From: a virus
Length of the DNA stretch: 31,086 nt
Strand: one strand, 5' to 3'
IMG/VR virus record: IMGVR_UViG_3300040751_001100
Coordinates: 1 to 31,086 of that record
The notes under the pieces were generated by a model. It made no database searches, was not told where the DNA came from, and worked only from the letters and a program-made list of their open reading frames with translations. Made by a program: the position numbers and the translations under genes. Positions 14,784 to 23,504 of this stretch are shown here, piece after piece. How positions within the stretch are numbered: position 1 is the first letter of the stretch; each line of letters begins with the position of its first letter.

Positions 14784-17286
14784 CGTTTTTCTTTGCCATT
14801 TTGACAGCAGTGCGATTCATTACTTCTATTGCACGGTCACCATACTTTTTCACAAATTGTTCTTTTTTCTTTTCCATAGACTTTAAAATTTCGTCTTTCT
14901 TTTCTTTTTCAGAGTCGGACATATCTTCGTCTAAAGATGGGTTCACATCGACTTTAGTCTGCTTTCCAGATTTGCCGACCTTCTTTTGCTTTTCATCTTT
15001 ATCTTCTTCTCCTTCGTTATCATTTTTGTCTATTGCTTTAGATACTGCCTTACGCTTATTGTGTAGATACTCATCCGAGTCATCTGTATCACCGTCATTA
15101 TCGATGTCTTTGTCTTTGCGGTCCTTGAACTTTTTCTTCAATGCTTTAGGTTGAACCTTGTCCATACCTTCACCGTCATCGGACTTATCGTTTGTATTGT
15201 CTTCTTTGACTTTCTTTGCTTCACCAAAGACAGACAGCATAACTGCTTCTTCCAATGTCATAGTGTTTTCCTCTACTTTTTCTTCGTCGATGCGAGTTAC
15301 TGATGCTTTTGATAAATCCAAGTTGCCCATTGAAGGTCTTGCTTTCTTGACTGCCTCACCTGCATTACGTGCAGTTCCTCTCCATACCTTGGCACCAACT
15401 TTGACTTGCCACTTCACGAATGCTTCGTCCAAAGATTCTTCTTGCAAACTATCAAGAATATCGCCCAACATATCATTTCGATAATCCTTAGACCTGTTCA
15501 TCATATTCAATGCCTGTTGCATACCCAACTTTTTCAACACATCAGGGATCTTCTTAATAACATCTGCTTCTTTTGCATTAGATTTGACACCCATCTTTTT
15601 CAGTGCTTTCGCAACTTGCATTGCTGTATCTTCTTTCTCAGTCAGTTCAACTTCTTCTTTGACAGGAACCATTGGGATGTTTGTCTGTGCGAGTCCCATT
15701 TTGGTTCTAAGCATGGTCACGTCAATCCTTTTACCCTTCAAGACAACAGTGCGTCCCTTCCTTGAATACTCAATGTTTTTCTCTTTGGCAGTCCTTTCCA
15801 GTTTACTTGCCATGTCGGAAGTAACATTCGGAACAGTAAAAGATACCATTGGAGACTCTTCCATTTCAAATGATTCGGTTATGTATGGTGCTAAGTCTTT
15901 TTTGAGATAATCCGCATCATAGTTATCCTTAGCAAGCATTTTTATCAATGCTGCCATGTCTTCTTTAGACATAACACTTGGAATGTGGTCGCTAACTTCT
16001 TCCTCAGGGGGTGTTCGGTATCCCGATTTGTTTAGTGTTTTGAGGCGTTCTTTTTTGATTGTATCGTAGATTTTACGAACTTTATTTTTATTGACTGCCT
16101 CTTCCAACTCTTCGTTCTTCAACTTATCGATCTTTCTTTGGAGTGCAAACTTCTTCATCTTTACTGAAGATGTGTTACCACTGATGCGATCCAACATTTT
16201 TTCTAAGTCAGCGATTTGCTGTTCTTTAGATTTTGCTTCGTCCATTTCAACTGACTCTTTATACATGTTGAGTTCGTACTTCTTATTGTCTAGGTTAGCA
16301 ACTTGAATCTGAACACCCTTCTTGCCATCCTTGCCTTTTAAACGATAAGAGTTTGTCTTACCTGCAGATGGTTTGCGAGGACCAGATGCTACTTTGTCAT
16401 CGATCTCTTTTGGATCAATCTCAATACCGAACTTCTTTTTTGCATAGTCATACGCATGCTTCATTGCAGACGAAAAGTCCTTATGATATAAGTCGTATCC
16501 AGAACCACCTGACTTCGATGGATCTCTTGCTTCGTCCATAACCTCTTCAAACATTTCATCAACACTTTCCTTGACATCTTTCTTTTTGCCATGGTCACCA
16601 AGAGTGGCATGCATATCCTTTGCTTTTTCGTGTAGACCAGATAACTTATTCTGCATCCATTCCGGAAATTCTTTTCCACCCTTAACATGCTCTGCTACTT
16701 CACGACCAACATATTGAATAAATTCTGCTTGCTTTGATGCCATTGAACTTTCGTCTGGTGACGCAGGTTCTTCATCTTCTTTTGCTTCATTAACATCTTC
16801 TTTAAACACATAGAAAACTCGACCAACCTGTTTAACTCGACCACCGTTCTTCTTAGCAAAGTTGTCTGCTTGAGTGCGGTTTGCGAATGTCTTGTCAAAA
16901 ACTTCTTTACCACGAACCATTGCTTCCTCAAGTTCATCAAATTCTTCTAATTCTTCGATAGTGTAGTCTTCGATCTTAAATCCACCACCTTGAACCGATA
17001 CCTTGATGCCGTTGTTACGCATAACACTAACAATCTTCTCACGAGGTGAAGTGTCTAAGTCCATCAGATCACGAGCAAATTTTGCCGTGACACGAGGTGC
17101 TTTCTTATTTGCGATTGCAGACATGCGGTTTGCAAATGCTAAGAAATCGTTCTTATCCATGCCCCCCTTTGTCTTTGCATACTGTGTCAGTTCTTTTGCC
17201 GCACCTGCATAGTCTGCTTTAGAGACATCGAATGGAGGGTCATTGCGTTTTTCATTTAACATTCTAATTGTGTTTGCTAGGTTCAT
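14779..17286 (-). CDS. Large modular virion-type protein, possible capsid-internal polyprotein
   Basis: 835 residues. The sequence is a chain of small basic modules separated by acidic linkers ending in (L/M/F/V)-x-E-A: LEEA 119-122, VNEA 165-168, MDEA 250-253, MDEA 348-351, LEEA 394-397, LDEA 619-622, LEEA 678-681, FGEA 687-690, plus related FEMEES 473-478 and VELTEK 546-551. The N-terminus MNLANTIRMLNE resembles a T4 capsid targeting sequence ending in L-x-E. Residues 727-738 (D-I-D-N-D-G-D spacing) form an EF-hand/dockerin-like loop. The C-terminus is lysine-rich. T4 prohead protease cuts after (L/I)-x-E, so I infer, without proof, that this is a packaged and processed polyprotein. AAGGA lies 8 bases before the ATG; it follows the 759-residue gene by 29 bases. 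Confidence 0.7.
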   Translation of the reverse strand: MNLANTIRMLNEKRNDPPFDVSKADYAGAAKELTQYAKTKGGMDKNDFLAFANRMSAIANKKAPRVTAKFARDLMDLDTSPREKIVSVMRNNGIKVSVQGGGFKIEDYTIEELEEFDELEEAMVRGKEVFDKTFANRTQADNFAKKNGGRVKQVGRVFYVFKEDVNEAKEDEEPASPDESSMASKQAEFIQYVGREVAEHVKGGKEFPEWMQNKLSGLHEKAKDMHATLGDHGKKKDVKESVDEMFEEVMDEARDPSKSGGSGYDLYHKDFSSAMKHAYDYAKKKFGIEIDPKEIDDKVASGPRKPSAGKTNSYRLKGKDGKKGVQIQVANLDNKKYELNMYKESVEMDEAKSKEQQIADLEKMLDRISGNTSSVKMKKFALQRKIDKLKNEELEEAVNKNKVRKIYDTIKKERLKTLNKSGYRTPPEEEVSDHIPSVMSKEDMAALIKMLAKDNYDADYLKKDLAPYITESFEMEESPMVSFTVPNVTSDMASKLERTAKEKNIEYSRKGRTVVLKGKRIDVTMLRTKMGLAQTNIPMVPVKEEVELTEKEDTAMQVAKALKKMGVKSNAKEADVIKKIPDVLKKLGMQQALNMMNRSKDYRNDMLGDILDSLQEESLDEAFVKWQVKVGAKVWRGTARNAGEAVKKARPSMGNLDLSKASVTRIDEEKVEENTMTLEEAVMLSVFGEAKKVKEDNTNDKSDDGEGMDKVQPKALKKKFKDRKDKDIDNDGDTDDSDEYLHNKRKAVSKAIDKNDNEGEEDKDEKQKKVGKSGKQTKVDVNPSLDEDMSDSEKEKKDEILKSMEKKKEQFVKKYGDRAIEVMNRTAVKMAKKNA

Positions 17287-17315
17287 CTCTGTGTTCCTTA
17301 GTTAATTTAAATCTG

Positions 17316-19595
17316 TTACCAATTCTTACAAGACCAATAACGAGCTTTCCATTTTGGTCCGGGGTTATCGCAATTGTGACGTGCTCTAAATGCTTTTCTT
17401 CTTGCAGGGTCATCTCTCTTGATTTCCATGTTTGGATCTCCAAAAGAAACTTTTACCACATTGCCTTTGTCATTTTTGACATAGACATAAAACTTCTTCG
17501 ACCCACCACGGACAGGTTTGTTAAGTGTGACCTTTCTCTTTTGACCATCTGCTTCAAGAATAGTCACTTCTTCTTCAATGAGTTCTTCGTCACAATCATC
17601 ACAACAAGATTCCATCGGGGTGTCTTTCTTGTATTTGTTTTTGAGTTTATCAGTTCCCCACTCACCTGCACCACCTTCTTCTGCAACCATCTTTGCAAGG
17701 TCTCTCGCATCAACACCTTTGTATTGCTTTGCAATTTGTTGTGCATAGTATTCTACACTATGGTTGAGTTTACCTTCTTTCTTTTTGCGATCCAACACTT
17801 GACGCAAAACTTCTTTTGCATACTTGTAAGTGCGAGGTTTGATCAAGTATTTATTCATTAGTTTAGTGAACCAATCCTCATTAATTTGCTCGACCTCTTC
17901 ATTTTTTTCTTTTTTAGAGATTGCAATCGCTGCTTGTTGTTTTGCGTTTATTGCTTCTTTGGTTTCTGGCACACAATCAGGAACCATCTTGTCCCCTTTC
18001 TTCTTCATGCCGACTTGCTTATAACCGTCCCAACACTTTTCGTCGAGTTCAACAGATTCTTTCTTTACACCCTTTGCGAGGTCTTTATCTGCACCACCCC
18101 AAGTTCCTTTGCCCTTGGTGATGAATGAGTTGACTCGTGCAAATCCCCACTGCTGTTGTGTTGCACCGGGACGATGACCTGTCTTCCACGCAGCCATGCC
18201 ACGATCATAAACTTTCTTTAATGTGCCATATGGAATACCAGACTTTTCTGACTTCTTCATCAAAGATGCTTTCGCATCCTCTGTCAACTCGAACTCTTCA
18301 GTCTTGATATTTTTTGCACGAGTATCTTGTGTACGTGCACGATCTAACATGCGATCATGCTTTTCTTTATCTTGTTCTTTTTCTTTATTGATAGCATTAC
18401 GTGCGTTTTTTACGTTCTCTGCTTCTCCGTACATATCACGGTATTTGCGTGTGTGTTTGCTTGGTTTCGTTTTCGCATCAGCATCACCCGGTGCAGGTTT
18501 ATACGCCTTCGGATCATCATCCGATGCCTTCTTACCTGCCTTAAAGGACGCATCTCGTTTCTCCTTAGTGGATTTCGAAAGATCTTTAAAGTATTTCTTT
18601 GGTTGCGTACCTTCTCTATCCTTGATGGTAGAGTCCTGTGCGACCTTTGCTTCAAAGAGTGCGTTGATATCTAATTCTTCTGATTTCGTTGAACGTGCCA
18701 TTTTTAATCTTTCACCCTCGTCCTTTCTAACTTTAGGCAATAATTTCTTTGCTAGTTTTGAAATAACAGCAGATTTTTTCTGCACTAATTTATCAATAGT
18801 AATTTTTTCTGCAGTACTCAGGTCTCTATAATTTTTTCCACGATCACCTGCAACTTTTGCACGGACAACTTCTCGTGCTTTTTTCATTGCTCTCTTTTTT
18901 ATGGTATCACTATCTGCTCTGCGTTTTGCTTTAACTTTTCTCAATCTTGCAAGTTTTGGTGCAAGTCGTTTCATTCTTCTTCCAATGTCTCTACGTTGAG
19001 AAATCGACAATGGTTTGCGATCTTCTTCCATCTCTACCTCTTCTCTGATGGCATTATTAATAATGTCGTAAACCTTCTTTGCGTCACTCTGAATCTTAGG
19101 AGGCAGACCAGTTTTGAATGTGTCAAAGTCACCTGCCTTTGCAAGTGCTCTTAATTTAGATGCAGACATTCCTTCAACACCTTCTGCATCAGGATCTCTT
19201 TCACCTGCTGATACAACTTCAATTGAATCGAATGTATAATCTTTTCCGTTATACTTTGTAAGAAGTTTTTTAAATTCAGAAACTCGATCAGATCCGACAA
19301 CAAGGATTAAATCGGTATATCCACTCTTTTCAAGTTCTTGCGCAATTTGGATAATAGTTTTGCTTTGGGATACTTTGATGATCGATCCGAATGCTTTTGT
19401 TGCAAACTTGATTTTTTCTCTATAACTGAGTGGATCTTTTTTATTTTTAGGATCAGTTTGGACTGAGGTGTGTGACAGATACACTCTTGCGTCTGCCCGA
19501 TTTGATTTAGCAACGGTATTTACTTTGTCCACCAGTTTCTGGTGACCAATAGTCGGAGGGTTCATGCGTCCAAATGTGAACACGATTTTTTTCAT
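17316..19595 (-). CDS. Nucleotidyltransferase fused to multiple phage internal-protein-like modules
   Basis: 759 residues. Residues 1-180 are a cytidylyltransferase/NMN-adenylyltransferase-type enzyme: FTFGRMNPPTIGH (6-18) with the TxGH nucleotide motif, VVGSDR (99-104) and GMSASKLR (142-149). The rest is a chain of modules: a very basic one (about 193-302), KYFKDLSK...KYRDMYGEA (about 334-392), a GMAAWKTGHRPG module (about 441-512), CWDGYKQVGMKKKGDKMVPDC (521-541), a helical module (574-637), and a C-terminal KFYVYVKNDKGN...WSCKNW module (about 685-759). Linkers have (L/I)-x-E sites: LFEA 313-316, LTED 437-440, LDEK 517-520, INED 571-574, ILEA 679-682. Start at ATG 19595 has AAGGA 7 bases upstream. 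The enzyme may be packaged with the modules; the reaction substrate is unknown. Confidence 0.75.
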   Translation of the reverse strand: MKKIVFTFGRMNPPTIGHQKLVDKVNTVAKSNRADARVYLSHTSVQTDPKNKKDPLSYREKIKFATKAFGSIIKVSQSKTIIQIAQELEKSGYTDLILVVGSDRVSEFKKLLTKYNGKDYTFDSIEVVSAGERDPDAEGVEGMSASKLRALAKAGDFDTFKTGLPPKIQSDAKKVYDIINNAIREEVEMEEDRKPLSISQRRDIGRRMKRLAPKLARLRKVKAKRRADSDTIKKRAMKKAREVVRAKVAGDRGKNYRDLSTAEKITIDKLVQKKSAVISKLAKKLLPKVRKDEGERLKMARSTKSEELDINALFEAKVAQDSTIKDREGTQPKKYFKDLSKSTKEKRDASFKAGKKASDDDPKAYKPAPGDADAKTKPSKHTRKYRDMYGEAENVKNARNAINKEKEQDKEKHDRMLDRARTQDTRAKNIKTEEFELTEDAKASLMKKSEKSGIPYGTLKKVYDRGMAAWKTGHRPGATQQQWGFARVNSFITKGKGTWGGADKDLAKGVKKESVELDEKCWDGYKQVGMKKKGDKMVPDCVPETKEAINAKQQAAIAISKKEKNEEVEQINEDWFTKLMNKYLIKPRTYKYAKEVLRQVLDRKKKEGKLNHSVEYYAQQIAKQYKGVDARDLAKMVAEEGGAGEWGTDKLKNKYKKDTPMESCCDDCDEELIEEEVTILEADGQKRKVTLNKPVRGGSKKFYVYVKNDKGNVVKVSFGDPNMEIKRDDPARRKAFRARHNCDNPGPKWKARYWSCKNW

Positions 19596-19618
19596 AGGGT
19601 TTTCCTTAGACTTACCTA

Positions 19619-19647
19619 TTGACAATACTTTATAAGTTATGTATAAT
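19619..19647 (+). promoter_or_regulatory. Perfect sigma70 consensus promoter on the plus strand (antisense)
   Basis: On the plus strand TTGACA (19619-19624) and TATAAT (19642-19647) are exactly 17 bases apart in the gap between the 759-residue gene and the 92-residue gene. Predicted +1 is near 19654. No plus-strand gene follows; the transcript would run antisense through the 92-residue gene and into the fibre gene, and it faces the late promoter at 19670-19677. Confidence 0.6.
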
Positions 19648-19669
19648 CAATCTGTGATGTTTCTGATAC

Positions 19670-19677
19670 TATTTATA
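19670..19677 (-). promoter_or_regulatory. Late promoter TATAAATA
   Basis: The minus strand reads TATAAATAG, identical to the T4 late promoter element. It lies 75 bases before the ATG of the 759-residue modular gene and after the 92-residue gene, so it would start the unit 19595-14779. Confidence 0.75.
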
Positions 19678-19692
19678 CAATTATGATATCTA

Positions 19693-19971
19693 TTATTCCA
19701 TATTTTCAGGAGGTGTATTTGCCATAATGAATAATGTTTCAGGATCTATATATTCTTCATTAAGTGTAAAATTTTGTCCATCATAGAAATATTTATTGAC
19801 AGCAAAGTCTTCTGGAGGAGTGACATCATCATAAATTGTAGAATTATCAATTGTCATATCTAAAATGTTTTGCTCGTCTGTTGTTGTAGATGTATCTGTT
19901 TGAGTTACAGTGTAACCATTATCCCAAATAAATTTACATAAATTTGTTTCATTTTCAACTAAAATTTTCAT
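19693..19971 (-). CDS. Small fibre-associated hypothetical protein
   Basis: 92 residues, acidic, no membrane segment. It starts MKILVENETNLCKFIWDNGYTV and has KYFYDGQNFTLNEEYIDP near 60-77, a pattern like the short proteins that follow fibre genes in marine T4-like phages. Its ATG directly abuts the fibre stop (TAAATG), so it is almost certainly co-translated with the fibre. A fibre assembly or chaperone function is a guess from position. An antisense promoter points into it from its 3' side. Confidence 0.6.
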   Translation of the reverse strand: MKILVENETNLCKFIWDNGYTVTQTDTSTTTDEQNILDMTIDNSTIYDDVTPPEDFAVNKYFYDGQNFTLNEEYIDPETLFIMANTPPENME

Positions 19972-22242
19972 TTAAACTCCTGTCAAAATCATAGTGTTTG
20001 CACTAACTGCTTTTCCAATTTTTAAAGATGCTACATTGTAAGTTGCATCTATTGTTCCATTAGCATGTACGTAATAGTCCGATGATGGACTTAGACTAGA
20101 AAACGCACTTGACACGGATCCTCTTGGTGTAACTGTTACAGTTGCTCCATTTGCCGCACTACTTTCTGCAACACCGATAACCAAATTAGCATCAAAATTA
20201 GTAGATCTAGTATCTGCTTCTAAACTAAAAATATTAATTCCTCTGGCATAATTGTTATTGCTATCATACCCATTAATGGCATATCTATTATTTCCTAGGT
20301 AAGCTCCAATCGTAGCAAATCCAAATCCAGCAACACCTGTTATTCCTATTCGATTTTCGGTGTTTGCGACATATGGTGCTGTAGTCTTATCAAGTTCGAT
20401 ATCAAATCTTGAAAGTCCACCATTAACGGCATCAGTATATATCATAGTTCCAGTATTAATTGTATACGGACTCATATATAATTGACTATAACCCGCTCTG
20501 ATCGTGGTTCCATAACTTCTTGCGTAAGTGACATCCCACTGAGTTACTGGGAGAGTGGTACTATTTAATTTTGCTATTCCTTGATACAAAACATCATTTG
20601 TATAAGAAGCATATGAAGTAAAAGTGAAATGACAAATCTCTGGATGAAATGGATCCCAAGTAAGATAAGGGTTTGCCATATACTTATTATCTTGTTGAGG
20701 ACCAACAACACCAGCGTTCATTAATGTTACTCCACCAGCTCCATTCATGCGTCCGGGTCTTATCCACATATCTGACTTTCGATAACTTCCGTTATTCCTA
20801 AACCCTAGTGCAAATACACTTTCACCTTGATTGTCTACAGTCCACAGTGGACTAAATGCCACAGGATAGTAATAGTGAGGTCCAGAAGTATCAACATAGT
20901 TCTGTGTCAGTGCACTGACCGTGTTCGTAGTAAAATCAAATTTTCCTGATACAAGTATAAGATTGGTTCCTGCTTGGAACATCCATATAAAACCATCTCG
21001 ATCACTTAAATCAAAATGATTTCCTTGGAGTGCAACCCATGGAAAATAAGTTTGTGAATACAAAACAACTTCATTAGAATAATTGACAAGATTATCTGAA
21101 CCAATAGTCACTTGTCTTAGACAAGGATAACCACTAGCATTACTATAAAAAAGTAATATTTTGCTTGGATCAGTTTTCGAACGTTTTGCGGCTATACTGC
21201 CGTGTGTTCCTGTAGTACCTCGTGCGGCAGTGAACGTAAAGGTTCCATCTGATGCAAGTGTACATGACGTACCTTGAAGCTTTCTCTGGGTACCAGAATT
21301 GTCATCCCAAAATATATAAAATTTACTTGGATCACTTGGATCAGGAACTATTTCGCCAGCATAGTAAGCATTAACGTTAGTTGATCCGGGGCTGCTGTGG
21401 AAGTTTTGAATGAAACTAGTAGATCCATATGGATAATCAAATTCTTCAACTCCTCCAGAACCTATAATTGGATATACTGCACCATTAGTAGCAATTTGAA
21501 CTGCATCTCCTAATGAAAATACTCCATTAGCAGTAAACTCTAGAGTTGTTCCACCTCCACCACTTGATTCTGCAACGGTTGCAATATATGCATTGGTATT
21601 TGCAACAAACGATTGGAAATCGGTGTTGGTAGTGTATGTGCTTGTTAAATATGCATTAGATGCCTTTGTGCCGATGAGAGCAGTAGTTGTCGTAGCAAAG
21701 TTAGCATCATCTCCTAATGCTGATGCCAGTTCGTCTAATGTGTTTAAAGTTGTAGGAGCACTATTAACCAATGACGCAACTGATGTGTCCACATAAGATT
21801 CAGTTGCAAATCCGTAACTAGAAACGTTGGCAACTTGTAAGTACTGGCTCTGTGCATCTGATACACTAGCAACATAAGCATTAGTATTTGCAAGAACTGT
21901 TTGAAGTTCTGCATTAGAGATTCCCGGGTGTGAACCAATTTTAGTTCCTGCAGGAAGTGCAATAGTACCACTTTCAGTTGAAGTGATTGATGCAGAACCT
22001 AATACTAATGTATTACCTGACAAATATAGATCTTTGAATGCTTTATCTGCAGTACCTAAATCATAGGTAACATTTGCAGAGGGAACTAAATTTTGGTCAA
22101 TTGCGTCTGCAGATACACCATCAATAGTTGTAGTTGCAACCACCGACCATTTATTCTTTGTAGAGTTGTACTGATAAGTCAACCCATCGTATGAGTAAGT
22201 ATCACCGTTTGAGGGACTTGAAGGAAATGAAATACTTGCCAT
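19972..22242 (-). CDS. Tail fibre-like protein
   Basis: 756 residues. N-terminus SPSNGDTYSYDGLTYQYNSTKNKWSVV-type is the short beta unit seen at the start of many phage fibres. Residues about 110-230 contain repeats such as ANTNAYVASV / ANTNAYIATV and the widespread fibre motif SAPTTLNTLDELASALGDD. The C-terminal two thirds (about 250-700) is beta-rich with DPSDPSKFYIFWDD, KTDPSKILLFYS and DPFHPEICHFTF at intervals, suggesting a beta-propeller-like receptor-binding head. The last 50 residues are VTVTPRGSVSSAF-like. AGGAT lies 5 bases before the ATG and a TATAAATA motif lies 26 bases upstream. Propeller assignment is inference. Confidence 0.75.
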   Translation of the reverse strand: MASISFPSSPSNGDTYSYDGLTYQYNSTKNKWSVVATTTIDGVSADAIDQNLVPSANVTYDLGTADKAFKDLYLSGNTLVLGSASITSTESGTIALPAGTKIGSHPGISNAELQTVLANTNAYVASVSDAQSQYLQVANVSSYGFATESYVDTSVASLVNSAPTTLNTLDELASALGDDANFATTTTALIGTKASNAYLTSTYTTNTDFQSFVANTNAYIATVAESSGGGGTTLEFTANGVFSLGDAVQIATNGAVYPIIGSGGVEEFDYPYGSTSFIQNFHSSPGSTNVNAYYAGEIVPDPSDPSKFYIFWDDNSGTQRKLQGTSCTLASDGTFTFTAARGTTGTHGSIAAKRSKTDPSKILLFYSNASGYPCLRQVTIGSDNLVNYSNEVVLYSQTYFPWVALQGNHFDLSDRDGFIWMFQAGTNLILVSGKFDFTTNTVSALTQNYVDTSGPHYYYPVAFSPLWTVDNQGESVFALGFRNNGSYRKSDMWIRPGRMNGAGGVTLMNAGVVGPQQDNKYMANPYLTWDPFHPEICHFTFTSYASYTNDVLYQGIAKLNSTTLPVTQWDVTYARSYGTTIRAGYSQLYMSPYTINTGTMIYTDAVNGGLSRFDIELDKTTAPYVANTENRIGITGVAGFGFATIGAYLGNNRYAINGYDSNNNYARGINIFSLEADTRSTNFDANLVIGVAESSAANGATVTVTPRGSVSSAFSSLSPSSDYYVHANGTIDATYNVASLKIGKAVSANTMILTGV

Positions 22243-22267
22243 GATGCATCCTGAGAATTATTTCTTC

Positions 22268-22275
22268 TATTTATA
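22268..22275 (-). promoter_or_regulatory. Late promoter TATAAATA
   Basis: The minus strand reads TATAAATAG, identical to the T4 late element, in the 35-base gap before the tail fibre gene. It would start the fibre and 92-residue gene unit. Confidence 0.75.
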
Positions 22276-22277
22276 AT

Positions 22278-23504
22278 TTATTTTTGCCAACCTTTGATGA
22301 CATCATCGGAAAAATTAGCACGTGAAAACTCTAATCGATTTACAAGTTTGACTGCATCACCATTATTATTGATTGCGACATATCCTTCAGGGGATGTCAC
22401 TTCGAATCCATTCGCAGTTTTCAAAAATGTTCCGATACTTGATGCTTTGTCCATCTTCTTTATGATCAACTCCTTCGCATCGATGATCTGATTCATCAGT
22501 GTGAAGATCTTCACCAAATCTGCTGAATTGGAGGAGCCAAAGAATTGCATCATTTCTTTCTTTTTCTGTATCCACGGTGCCTTTCCCTTTTCTGTTTTCT
22601 TCGATTCAATTTGCTTATTGTAATATTGAATAACATAGTTCACGAGACCACGCACGTGGTTTCTTGGGTTCGCAATCTTCTCACCCGCACGAACTTTCGT
22701 GTTGAAGTGAGTCTTAATTCTATCTTTAATATCTTTGTTATCAGCAATAGCATTCAATGTATTTGCACTGATACCACGAAATGTCTTACCCGCAGATGAT
22801 AGTAGAGATGTGACTGCGGCAGTTTCTTTTGCAGTCATTGTTGCAGAACCTGACACGTCTTTGTAGGTTGCATCAGTGTGCCATACTGATTTTGATTTCT
22901 TGAGTTTGGTGCTAATGTCTTGACCGAACGATGCTTTCATAGACTCAAAAGAATCTCCTCTATAAACAGTATGCCATACGATCCCAATACTAGACTTGCG
23001 TATAGTCCGACCCAGATCGCTATTGTAAGGCACAGCATATACGATAGTGTTTGGATGAAACGTGATAACTTTCTCACCGTCGATTACCTCCGTTTTGAGA
23101 GTATCGTTTGAATAGAGAAAGTCTCCCTGAATGACTCCCTCAATTCCTAATGCGGGTAGATTTTTGAGTGCAAGTTTAAACTTGTCTGCAAGGTCACCAG
23201 AGATATCTGCATCTATCTCAGATTCTGTCTTGTAGATTTTGGGGTTGACATTAAAGACACCTTTCTTTGCAATGAAAAACTTTCCATCACGTGGATCAGT
23301 CCCTGCAAAAATAGCAGGAGCACCATCCCACTTAACAGTGGTATTAACAGGACGAGCAGTACTGCCAGATAACATATCCCTGAGACTTTGTAAAAAATTG
23401 ATTGCATCCCTCGCACCCTTGACACCAAAGTTGAGCACCGAATCTTCTAGGTGCTCCATGTGTGTGTTCTTTTCTTCTGTTAAATATGTGGTGAACTTTT
23501 TCAT
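22278..23504 (-). CDS. Ligase-like nucleotidyltransferase family phage protein with capsid-targeting-like N-terminus
   Basis: 408 residues. VKWDGAPAIFAG (residues 57-68) contains K58-x-D60-G61, the covalent-lysine motif I of DNA/RNA ligases and capping enzymes; GIEGVIQGDFLY further on could match a later acidic motif and RKSSIGIVWHTVY a motif V-like strand. I recognise the family as a conserved phage protein (DUF6267-type, name from memory). The first ten residues MKKFTTYLTE end in L-T-E and match the shape of the T4 internal-protein capsid targeting sequence. ATG at 23504 overlaps the upstream stop as ATGA; an ATG three codons earlier is the alternative. It may be a packaged enzyme acting on nucleic acids; activity is unproven. 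Confidence 0.65.
   Translation of the reverse strand: MKKFTTYLTEEKNTHMEHLEDSVLNFGVKGARDAINFLQSLRDMLSGSTARPVNTTVKWDGAPAIFAGTDPRDGKFFIAKKGVFNVNPKIYKTESEIDADISGDLADKFKLALKNLPALGIEGVIQGDFLYSNDTLKTEVIDGEKVITFHPNTIVYAVPYNSDLGRTIRKSSIGIVWHTVYRGDSFESMKASFGQDISTKLKKSKSVWHTDATYKDVSGSATMTAKETAAVTSLLSSAGKTFRGISANTLNAIADNKDIKDRIKTHFNTKVRAGEKIANPRNHVRGLVNYVIQYYNKQIESKKTEKGKAPWIQKKKEMMQFFGSSNSADLVKIFTLMNQIIDAKELIIKKMDKASSIGTFLKTANGFEVTSPEGYVAINNNGDAVKLVNRLEFSRANFSDDVIKGWQK

Noticed and set aside
17844-17851. AATAAATA on the minus strand inside the 759-residue gene as a late promoter
   Set aside because: It is within coding sequence with no gene start nearby.
14723-18831. Long plus-strand frames opposite the modular proteins (up to 202 codons)
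   Set aside because: Their sequences are Ser/Phe/Leu-rich mirror products of Glu/Lys-rich coding on the other strand and show no ribosome binding sites or motifs.
19708-19783. AGGAGG followed by a 19-codon plus-strand frame downstream of the antisense promoter
   Set aside because: The spacing from AGGAGG to ATG is 13 bases, and the AGGAGG is explained by the PPEN codons of the minus-strand gene; no peptide is claimed.
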